Below are positions 22,001 to 34,000 of a stretch of 64,000 nt of DNA, piece after piece. Numbering within the stretch: the stretch's first letter is position 1; each line of letters begins with the position of its first letter. The DNA is from Gymnothorax reevesii. Taxonomy: Eukaryota; Chordata; Actinopteri; Anguilliformes; Muraenidae. The position numbers were made by a program, and so were the translations under genes. The stretch is taken from assembly GCA_029721435.1 (NCBI GenBank), contig CM056586.1:68845679-68909678 (forward strand). Reading direction: 5' to 3'. The notes beneath the pieces are model-generated. The model saw only the letters and a program-made list of their open reading frames with translations, searched no databases and had not been told where the DNA came from.

Positions 22001-25000
22001 GTATCTCAATGAGACTCAAGTCAGGACTTTGACACGGCCACTCCAAAACCACCACTTTGCTTCTTTTGAGCCTTTCAGAGGTGGACTTGCTCGCGTGCTT
22101 TGGATCATTGTCCAGCTGCGCAATCCAACTGCATTTCAGCTAAAGCACATGCACTGATGGTCAGACATTCTCCTTCAGGGTTTTCTGGTTGAGAGCAGAA
22201 TTCATTGTTCCATCAATTATGGGAAGTCATTCAAGCTCTGAAGCAGCAAAGCAGCCCCAGACCATCACACTCCCACCACTGTCTTTAACTCTCGGTAAGA
22301 GGAGTCTCTCCTGGATTGCTTCATTAGCTTTATAACAGATGTTATGGGATGCATGTCCACCAAAAACTTCCACTTTAGACACATCAGCCCACACAATGTT
22401 GTCTCGAACTGCACCACCGTGCCACCCGACATATATTATGCCTCTGCACAATCCTATATGCAAAAATGCATTAATCATTTAATGCAGCAAACGTGGTTAA
22501 AATACACTGTGTCACTTATAATTGCACTCAAGTAAAGTTATATTCTCGCACGGTAATTCTCTGAGGCACAAAGGGAAAGTATGGGTTCTGTCCCAACACA
22601 AAGAGACCTAACCCACAAAGCACGGCTCTTACTCACCGCTCCCTCGAGAGCTTTACCCTGCAGCATGTTCACGATTTGCCGGGCAATGTCCTCCCCACAC
22701 CGTGCTTGGGCCTCCTTGGTGCTAGCGCCAAGATGAGGGCTACTGACCACATTAGGGTGGTTCACCAGCGTGTAGTCCTTAGGTGGCTCCTGCAAAGAAA
22801 CTGCCATTAGGAAAGCTTGACTCATTGCACCTGATCGTGGAGTAAAAGTTGCAAAGACAACAAAATCAAAAAAGATTACAAACATTACAGAGCCACCACA
22901 ATCGATAACTCCACATCTCTATGCAGCGGGAAGCTGACAGCAGATTTGGCAAGATTCCCAAAAAAGCTGCAAAAGGTATTGCAATTCAAAGGTGTACTGA
23001 CCTCTCGTCTAAAATTTCCAAAATTTGCAGTAAACCATGACCAATTGAAATACATAACCACTGATCGAAATTTCAGGAAAAAAGTTTCACCGATAACATT
23101 TTCATTGGGGATTTTGTACTAGAAAATGCCGGATCACAGAACCCGGAAGTCTGACGTGTTACCGAGAGTTTTAAGTTCTCTCAAAATAATTTGCTTGAAC
23201 TTGGCATGAACATGACAAACAACAGGTTTGACCATCACTTTCTTGCCCAATACGTTGTTAGTTCCTGTGACCATGTGCCCACAGTTTCACAGAGTCAAAA
23301 AATATTCATCGTTTACTTCTTCGCCTTTTTAATGCAGTTATTTCAAATGAAAGTGGAAATGGGAGTTTTTATTCCCCATGACATGAATACATATCTAAGA
23401 AATATGGCTTCGGAGGATAAAGAATTGCTAAAAATATATATACATATATACGCTGAAAGAAGATACAGTCAATAAACCACTTTTTAAAATCATATGATTG
23501 CAATAGTGGTTGGAGCAAAAAAAAAAAAAAAACAGCATACCATACTTGTGCTTGCGATCTCAGAACTGAAAGCAGGCTCAATTAAAGATCTTGTGCACAC
23601 ACACACACACACACACACACACTGTTCTTCCACTACCCAACATTGCCGCACCACTCAAACTTTTCATGACCATACTAGCTCTCAAATTTGTAGTAGTCTA
23701 CAATATGTTGTAAATTGCCAGCTGCCATACCACAATTATTTCCAGCAGCCATACCACAATTCGATCTGCTCCAGCCGCGTGGCTGAAGCTAAGCAGGTGT
23801 GGGCTTGGTCAGTACTCTGAGGAAAACTAGGTTGCTGCTGGAAGAGGTGTTGGTGGGCCAGTAGGTGGCGAACTTCCCTCTGGTGGAATAATCCCCAATA
23901 CCCCACTGCAGTGATCGGGACACTGTACTGAAGGAGACTCTGTCTTTCGGATGAGACGTTAAACCAAGGTCCTGACTCACAGTGGTCATTAAAGATCCTA
24001 TGACACTCTTCGATAAGAGTAGGGGGTTACCCAGTGTCATGGCTAAAGTCCCAACCTGGCTCTTTCGACCTGCCTCCTAACATCCCCTGATCTAATTGGC
24101 TGTGCAATTCCTCTTCTCCCTCCCCACCTCACCCCCAGGGCTCCCTTGAAAAAGAGATTTCAATCTCAACGGGACTTTCCTGGTTAAATAAGGGATAAAT
24201 GAAAATGTTTTACATCGATATTTATGAAAAAAGTTCAAAAGTATACTCAGTCTATGAATGCGTTTTACTTTGCACTAGTATCTTCTGGACTCTTCCGCCT
24301 TGGTTCCACATTTTACAACTGATCATGTGATAAAAGGACAAATAATGTAATAACTGCTCGATAATGTAATAAAATTAACAGATAAAGTAATAACTGCCCG
24401 ATAACGTAATAACTTCAACCGATAATGTAATAGCTGCCTGCCCGATAATGTTATGACATTTTGACTAATAATGTAATAAAAAATGTCTGCCCGATCATGT
24501 AATAACACTCAACCGATAATGTTATGACTTAGTGCCAAAGGAAGGGGACTTAGGGCCCGTCCACACAAGAACAATTTTTTTTGTAAAAGTATAAATAATT
24601 TATCGTTTCAGCCTTGCGTAAATACGAACATGGTGAAAACGCAGCTGAAAAAAGGTATTTTTTGAAAACGGGTTCCAGTGTGAGAAAATCTGAAAACGCC
24701 GCCCAAAAGTTTTCATATAAAATATGATTATTTTAGAGATGGCACTAGATGGCAGTATTGACATTTTTTTGTTAAGCCCAGTCTGGAGCTAGGTTTTTGG
24801 GCAAGTCCTGGCATGTCTGAGAGGGGAAAGTCCCAGTGAATTGAAAAGAAATCTGGAAGGTGGGAGGGGGCTGCAAAAGAGTATACAAGGAGAAAAATTG
24901 AGAGAGTAAAGTAGTAGGAGAAATTGCAAGGAGAAATAGTGGAAGGATACATTTAACCAGACCCGTCACCCTTTTCAAGACCTGTGAAGCTCGTTTTGTG

Positions 25001-28000
25001 GATTTTTGCATGTGTTGGAGCATCACAACATCGCAACCCCGTCTCAAGTACCAAGGGACAGTAACTCATTTTTACTCTCTTTTATCTCATTTTTCAAAAA
25101 TTTTATTTCAATCTTGGTCAGGGCTTTGGTTAATTAAATCTGTTCAAGTTTTACAATTTTGTCTGTCATCCCTTGCTGTCTGACATGTCATAAGAAATTG
25201 GGACCGTAACAATAATTTCAATTTCCATGAAGATTTTTTTGTTTCCAGACCCTCTACCAAAATCATGAAAATAAACTGAAATACGATGTAATTCTAAATG
25301 CTGCAAGTGTCTTGTCTCATTTGAGTCATATTCTTCCTCTCCATGAAGCTTAAATCTTGAATTATAAAGCATTCCGTAGGTTAACGCATAAATAGCCATA
25401 TTTGGCTTCTGCGCAAAGGGGTTAATATGGTGTCTGAGGGTACCACTTGACCTAAGTCCCAAGTAATTGTGACGTCAACAGTTCATCAGCCATTGCCTGG
25501 GCAATATGTTACAATATGTTTGTGAAACGAGAAGATTATCAAAAATAACACCAATATATTTAAAATGGCACACTTGTTCAAGTTTATAAGCTTTGTGCTG
25601 TATTAAAATTGATTTTGCATGAACTCTCTGGTGAGTGCCAAAAAGCATCACCTAACACTTACTTGTGTTAAATTGTAATTTGTTTAGTTGTACCCATTGC
25701 ATTATTTTATTTAATTCAGATTGTAGGCTTATTTAAATAGATACATTATCACTTCCTTTGCAGAATAATGCCACATCATCAGCATATAGACACAGCTTAG
25801 TATGCTCATGATAATTTAACTCACGTCATTAATGAAGATGACAAAAAGCAATGGGCCAAGTATTGACCCCTGGGGGATTCCGACCCCTATATTACGAAAA
25901 GTTGACAACTTTCCATTATAAGATAAATACTGTGAGCAATCCGACAAGTCATTTTTAAACCATGCTAACTCAGAACCACTGCCACCATATTTCTCCAATT
26001 TGTTAAGCAAAATATTATGTTTTACCGAATCAAACGATCTTTTAAAAATCAAGAAATAGAGCGCCGATGATACTCCCATAATCAATGTTCTTATAAAGAT
26101 AATCACATACATCAATCAATGCAGTGGTGGTTGAAAATAAAATCTGAAACCAGACTGACAATTGCTTAATATGTTATAGGATATAAGATAGTCATACAAT
26201 TGCTTATGAATAGCTTTTTCAAGTATTTTCATGACATGAAACAAAACAGATAAAGGTCTATAATTGCTAGCAAGGTCCTTTTCCCCAGCTTTATAAATTG
26301 GGGTGATTTTGGCTTTTTTCCAATCTACTGCTGTAACCCCTGTTGCAATTGATGCATTAAGTAGGTTCGTTAAAGGTTTGCTTATGAATGGTGCTGCTAT
26401 CAAGTCCACTAGACATATTCACAGACAGAGTCATTACTCTTATCACTGACCATATTCTATTGCCAGATGACTATGGATAGATTGATTTTCAAAAGATGCA
26501 TTTGGCAACACTCCGCCCACTCATCCCTGGGTAAATTTGGCCCGATACATCTGGCAACACTGCCACACCCTCATACACTAATTTATTTGGCTTGATAATC
26601 TGGCAACACTGCCATCCACTCACGCCCAGATGAACCGAACTATGAGGCGGCACGGTGGCACAGTGCCAGTGGATGGCATTTCTGCCTCACAGCAAGAAGG
26701 TTGTGAGTTTGAATCTGGCCTGGGGCCTTTCTGTGTGGAGTTTGCATGTTCTCCCTGTGTTCGCATAGATTTCCTCTGGGTACTCCGGTTTCCCCCACCC
26801 ACAAAAACGTGCATTATAGGAACACTCCTACCAGGACCCCTGACCAAGGAACTGGCTTTAGAACTGGAGTAGGACTCCGGGCGCTGCTCTGTGGCTGCCC
26901 ACTGCTCCCAACTATAGGATGGGTTAAATACAGAGGATGAATTACCCCACTGGCTTCAATAAAGTATATCTTATCTTATTACATTATCGATTGACTGTTA
27001 TTGCATTATTGAGCAGACACTTTTACTACATTATCCGTCAGTATCGGGCAGGCAGTTATTACATTATCGGCTGAAGTGATTACATTATCGAGCAGTTATT
27101 ACATTATTGGTTAATTTTATTACATAATCAGGCAGTTATTACATTATTGGTCTGTAGTTATATTTTCAGTTGTAACACTGCAGAAGCGTTATGCAGAATT
27201 CTGGTGCACTACTGTAAATGAGTATAAATGCGCTTGAACCAAATCCAGTGTTTTTTCAGCCCATGACAACTGTAATGCATCCGCAAAATGGGATTCAGAT
27301 TTTTTCATATGCCGTAGACATGAAAGTCCACTTTGACATCAGGAAACTGATCAGTGCAAAACACACTTATTGTGATCAAAACTGATTTAACAAGAAACGC
27401 CGGCGTTTGAACACCCTCGACCTGACTCATGAAGTGTCCCAGAACAATTACACAACAACCAAAGTAGAATTCCACAGAACATACATTTACAAATACAAAA
27501 ATGCCCTAAGTCCCACAAAAATTTTGGAAAATTCAAATTTTTTTCACTTATCTAGAGCCCCGCATATATATGATCGTCCCCCCGGTATAAACGCCCTAGC
27601 TCAAATGCTTCATCAAAATCAGTCCACGACATTGTTTTTTTTTTCAAAAACGCCAAAAATGCCATTGGTCCGATCTGAAAAAATGGTCAAAAAAAATGGT
27701 CCGATCTGAAAAAGACTTTCCTGGCCTGGATTCCCTACATTACTGCGAATGTTTTGGTATGGGTAACTAGTTTATTGATGCTGATTTTAGAGGTGCACAC
27801 ACACACGGACAGACAGACAGACAGATGGATGGACAGACAGACGACGAACTGATGACAATACCCTTCGGCCTGAAGTCGGGCCGAGGGTAAAAAGCAGTGG
27901 AGAAGCAGGCTCACCTCCACAAACACATCGAGGCCCGCGCCACCGCACTGGCCGGACTCCAGAGCTCTGAGTAAGGCAGCCTCATCGATTATTCCTCCAC

Positions 28001-31000
28001 GTGCACAATTCACCACCTTCACACCCCTCTTACACTTGGCAAAGGTGGCATCATTCAACAGACCTGAGGAGGGGAAAAAAAAAAAAAAAAAGCAATCTTG
28101 TCACCTCACTGTCGTTAACCAGCAAAGGACGGACTGTGAGAACAGGAGAGCTTTACGGCCGGTACACACTGTACGATTTCAATCTTATAAGACCATTGCA
28201 TGACACACTATGGGACTTGGATCAAATAAACTTTCGTACGATGTCAAGTTTGATGTGTGCAGACTGTACGATGGCTGTTGACTGAATCGCAAGTTACGAC
28301 GTACGTCAATATGCAGCGTTATCAGCGTACGACATCCATCTGCGCTACCATTTGTATAGGCTGATTCGCAGATGTCGGTCGTAGCGGCTGTCACACTATG
28401 AGATAGTCGTCCAAAATTTCTGACACCGTCAGAATTTAATCTCAGGTTTTCTTTGGTCGCAAGACGCTGACAACAGCCGTCCTTGAATCTGTCTCACAGT
28501 GCGACGTGTAACCACTGTTCTAGAGCCACGACCAACGATTTCTCCACGTTTCTCCTACAATGGTCATCTTTCGTTTGGGACGGCTCAAAATCCTACAGGG
28601 TGTACCGGCCATTACCGACGGCTGAAAGCAGGGAACCTGTGAACAAGAGAAGCTTCAAGCACATGAGGAGATTCTTCTGTGAGAGAAATTATTAGCTGCA
28701 CAATTTTCAGTGAATTTCATCCATTTTAAGAGTGTGCGTGTGCGAGTGTGTGCGCGCGCGTGTGTGTATTTGCGATCTCGAAACAACTTTACTCACATGG
28801 GACATTTTTGACCAATGTACAGTGGGAGAAATAAGTATTTGACCCCTTGCTGATTTTGCAGGTTTGCCCAATAACAAAAAGTGCAACGGTCTATAATTTT
28901 AATGATTGGTTTATTTTAACAGTGAGAGACACAATATCACCAAAAAAGTTGAATAAGACATTGTATGCATTTTAGGAATTTATTTGCATATTTGATTTGA
29001 AGTATTTGACCCCCGGGACAAACAGCATGTTCACATTTTGTAAAAAAAAAACATTGGCCAGCACAGATGTCAAACCATTTTTATAGCTGTTGACAAGGTT
29101 TGTGCACATTTTGGCAGGGATGTTGGCCCACTCCTCCCTGCAGACAGCTTCCAAATCATTCAGGTCCCGAGGCTGTCGCCTTGCAACCCGAATTTTGAGC
29201 TCCCTCCAAAGATTTTCAATTGGCTTCAGGTCTGGAGACTGGCTAAGCCACTCCAGACTCTTGATGTACTTCTTCTTCAGCCACTCTTTTGTTGCTTTAG
29301 CGGTGTGCTTAGGGTAGTTGTTGAGCTGAAACACCCATTCTCGACCCATGTTCAGCTCCCTCACGGAGGGAAGGAGCTGTTGGTCCAGAATTCCACGGTA
29401 TATGGCCCCGTCCATCCTCCCCTCATTGCAATGGAGTTGTGCCGTCCCCTTGGCTGAAAAGCACCACTGTGCTTGACGGTGGGGATGGTGTTCTTTGGGT
29501 TGTACTCTGTGTTCTTTGCCCTCCAAACACGGTGAGTCGAGTTGCGCCCAAAAAGTTCTATTTTGGCCTCATCTGACCACATCACCTTCTTCCAGGCCTC
29601 TTCTGAGTCATCCAGGTGGTCAATGGCGAACTTCAGGCGGGCCTGTACATGTGCCTTCTTGAGCAGGGGGACCTTGCGTGCGCTGCAGGATTTCAATCCA
29701 TGACCGCAAAGTGTGTTACCAACTGTTTCTTTTGTAACTGTGGTCCCAGCTGCCTTCAGTTCATTAACCAGTTCCCCCCTTGTGATTCCTCACCGTTCGC
29801 ATGATCAGGGACATCTCACGAGGCGAAACATTGCATGGAGGCCCAGACAGAGGGAGGTTGGCGGCAGTGTGGTACTTCTTCCATTTCCTGATAACTGTAC
29901 CAACAGTTGATCTTTGTTCTCAAAGTTGCTTTCCGATTCTCTTGTAGCCCATCCCAGCCTTGTGTAGGTCAGCAATCTTGTCCCTGATGTCCTTAGACAG
30001 CTCTTTGGCCTTGCCCATGGTGGAGATGTTGGAATCTGGTTGTTTGAGAGTGGACAGGTGTCTTTTATGCAGGTAATGAGGTGAGGCAGGTGTATTTGAT
30101 GTAAATAATTAGTTGGGATTGGGAGTGTGTCTTAAAGAAAGACTAACTGGCTTGTGGGACCCAGCACACTTGCTGTTTGGTAGGGGGTCATATACTTATT
30201 TTTCCTCATCAGATGGTTATCAATTTTTATAAATTCATATGATATGATTTTCTGGAATTTTCTTTGTGATTCTGTCTCTCACTGTTAAGGACTCTATATA
30301 CAAGTAAAATTATAGATTGTTGCATTCTTTGTAAGTGGGCAAACCTGCAAAATCAGCGAGGGGTCAAATACTTATTTCCCCCCACTGTGCTTGCCAGTGC
30401 GGTCAGTCACCATTATCAGATGAGGAATTATCTCCTGAAACAAAGGTACTCAATCCCTCAAATACAGTTTTACAGGGGTAGACTGTGCCAAGGAGTGTTC
30501 AAGCTCATCTGACAGTATGACCCGGCCCAACTCTTGTCAAAGAATGTCTATGCAGGGGTTAGGGGCGCGGGTTTCGGGCAATCTGACTGCTCAAAGGAGG
30601 CATAAACAACAGATTGGAGGGGTCAAAATGTTTATTTATCCTCAGTAACTGTTATTGTGAAGATGAGAATATAGTTTCTCATATTCAGGTCTGGAATAAA
30701 TAATACCGCTTGAGACACCCCCTCAGTCAAATACACTTAACTTCTTATCCTCAGTTTCTCATATTTTAAAGTAGATTCTGTCAAGGTTCCCACAATTGAA
30801 CGCATCACTCAGCCATGTTGGTGGTTCACCCAGGATACAATTAAATTGAATTATGATGACGGTCTGCAACTAGCAAATAAGGTGTCATGAACTGACTTGA
30901 TAACATTGGCTTGCTGGTGCCCTGCCATCTCATTTCTAATGCCGGCAAGGGTAACCAGACCTTCCTGTTTTCCAGGGACAGTCGCCATTTCTGGAGGCCT

Positions 31001-34000
31001 ATCCTCTCGCCGGAGCGGTCGCCAGAAATGTACATTACACTGAAGACAACTGCACAGTGTGTGAAATAATAGTATTACTTGATCCTGGAATGAAGACGGC
31101 ACGAACAAGCTAATCAACATTATTCACTTCATGAGTGACTGGTTGTAATGTTATGGCTCATAAGTCTGCATTTACCTACATGGAGGAAAACAAAAACACA
31201 AAGGAAAGGTGACCCGTCGCGCAGGGCGTGAGACGGGTGTGTGGTCACCCGTCGCGCAGGGCGTGAGACGGGTGTGTGGTCACCTGTCGCACAGGGCGTG
31301 AGACGGGTGTGCGCTCACCTGTCGTGGAGGGTATGAGAGGGGTGTGTACAGTGATGTAATCACACTGAGGCCACAGAAGTTCCAGGGACATCTGTTCAAC
31401 CCCCCAGGACGCAGAGACCTCAGGGGGGGTGATGGGGTCATAGCCAATAGTCTGCAAAAGCAATCATATGCTTCTGGTCATCAATCACAGAAAGACTGCT
31501 TCCTGACCATCATTAATTTTCAGCTCACCAACCTTCATTCCAAAGGACTGCATCCTGGTCGCAACTTCCTTCCCAATTCTCCCGAGACCGACTATTCCGA
31601 GGGTCTTGCCGTTCAGCTCCGAACCCATGAACTGAGAGCGCAAAAAACCAATCTTCGGTCAATCAAAGTCAGCAGCATATTAGAGACGACTGCAATGTTC
31701 ACCCCTGCATATGACTGACTGAACGAGCCCCATCTGGGGCTGTGAATCAGCAAAGTCAGCTTTAGTTCCAAATTCATGACCTACAGCTCACTGGCCTTTT
31801 TTTACTTTTTTCCACATGTCTAATGAATAAAAAACATTTACTTGCAGTAAAAGCAATAGGTAATGTCATACTAGACAAGATTTGTACCGGTGTCACCACT
31901 GCCCAATGCCTTGCAGACTTATAAGCATGTGCCATTATAGTAAGCGTTCCATTCTTTTTGCTTAACACTAGGGATGCGCATCAGAGGTAATAAACCCATT
32001 TAGATATCCTGAATTGTTGTTTTCAGATATTCAAGTAACCAAGAGACTGAAATAAAAAAATTATATTGCCTATAGACTACCGCATAGTCATTATTTAACA
32101 CGATTTTAGGACATTTCATTGAAGGCCAGGAGTGAATTTTCTTTTCTAAAAATCAGTTTTGTGTCCACTGCGAATGACTAGAGATGTGACAACAATTGAA
32201 CTGAACTGAGGACACACTATAAACATACATAATCAACATTACAATAAAATTCAATACAAGACCACAAGATTCACTCCTGTCCTGCAAGTGTTGATCTTCC
32301 CAATAAGCAAACAACCAGCCAAACTCGTTGCAGTGTTGCAAAGACCCCAATTCCAATAAAGTTGGGACATACGTGAATAATACAGAATGCAATGATGAGC
32401 AAATTTCATAAACCCACATTTTATTCACAGTAGAACATAACATATCAGATATTTAAAGTGAGACATTTTACCATTTCATGAAAAATATTAGCTTATTTTG
32501 AATTTCATGGCAGCAACACATCTCAAAAATGTTGAGACATGGCCATGTTTTCCACTGCGTAGCATACCCTCTTATTTTAACAACAGTCCCTAAATGTCTG
32601 GGTAGTGAGGAGACCAATATTTGTTGGAAAGAGGGAGGTTGTCCTACCCATTTTTGTTTTATGATGTGCCAAACATTGTCTATTGGTGAAAGGTCTGGAC
32701 TGCAGGCGGACCATTTCAGCACAGGACTCCTACACCGAAGCCATGCTGTTGTGATGGATGCAGTATGTGGGTTAGCATGGTCTTGCTGAAATATGGAAGA
32801 CCTCTATATACTTATCGGCATTGATGATGCCTATCCAAATGTGTAAGCTGCCCATGCCATCAGCACTAATGAAACCCCAGACCATCAGAGATACAGGCTT
32901 TTGAACGCAGTGCCGATAACAAGCTGGATGGTCCCTCTCCTCTTTAGTCCGCACGACATGGCGCCCGAGGTTTCCAAAAAGAATAAAAATTTTTGATTCA
33001 TCTGACCACAAAACAGTTTTCCATTTTGCCTAAGTGCATTTTAAAAGAGCTTTGGCCCAGAGAAGACAACGGCATTTCTGGAGCATGTTCACATACGGCT
33101 TCTTCTTTGCAGGATACAGCTTTAGCTTGCATTTGTGGATTGCATGGCGGACTGTGTTCACAGACAGTGATTTCTGGAAGTCTTCCCGAGCCGATGCAGT
33201 GAATTCCAGTGCTTTGAATCTTTTGATGATATTATGTACTGTAGATGGGGGGATATTCAAAATCTTCACAAATTAGGACGATTTTTCTGAAACTGTTCCA
33301 CAATTTTTAGACTCAGTTTTTCACAGATTGGTGAGCCTCTGCCCTCCTTAACCTCTGAGGGACTCTGCCTCTCCAAAACGCTCTTTTTACTCAGTCATGT
33401 TACTGACCTGATGCCATTTAACCCTCTCCAGGCTCATGTTGCAAATTTTCAACAATAAATCTGTTGATGACTGATTATAAAATATGAAGACCACATGGCA
33501 AATGGTTTGATAAAGTTAGCCTTCCAGCTCAGTATTGCAAAAATACAACGTTAGTTCTACCAGCAGCCACTAGCGTATGAGAACTATTCTCCATGAAAGA
33601 TTTTTCAAATCTCAAAATAATAAATTGGGCTGGAGAGGGTTAACCTAATTAGTTCTAAAATGCTCCTCCAGCTTTTTGTGATTAGTACCTTTTACTTTTC
33701 CAGCCTTTCGATGCCCCTGTCCCAACCTTTTTGAGACGGGTCCCTGCAATCAAATTCAAAATGAGCTCATACTTTTCATGAAGTGTTAAAACGTCCCACT
33801 TTCACCATCAGATATATTGTCAATGTTCTACTGTGAATAAAATGTGGGTTGATGAGATTTGCAAATCATTGCGTTCTGTTTATTTCACGTTTTACAGAAT
33901 GTCTGAACTTCACTGGAATTCGGGTTTGTGCAAATTTACAGCCGTTTTGTCTGTTTTGCCTTTTCTTTGGTTCAAAAATCTCTCCATTTATTGGTCGGTC

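Noticed and set aside
23745..23870. Functional 5S rRNA gene
   Set aside because: Only the promoter-like first part is 5S-like, then SINE body follows; no T-run terminator at the expected place.
24320..24532. CRISPR-like array of regularly spaced repeats
   Set aside because: The units are degenerate and adjacent with no unique spacers, and the locus is vertebrate. An inverted partner array shows a transposon terminus.
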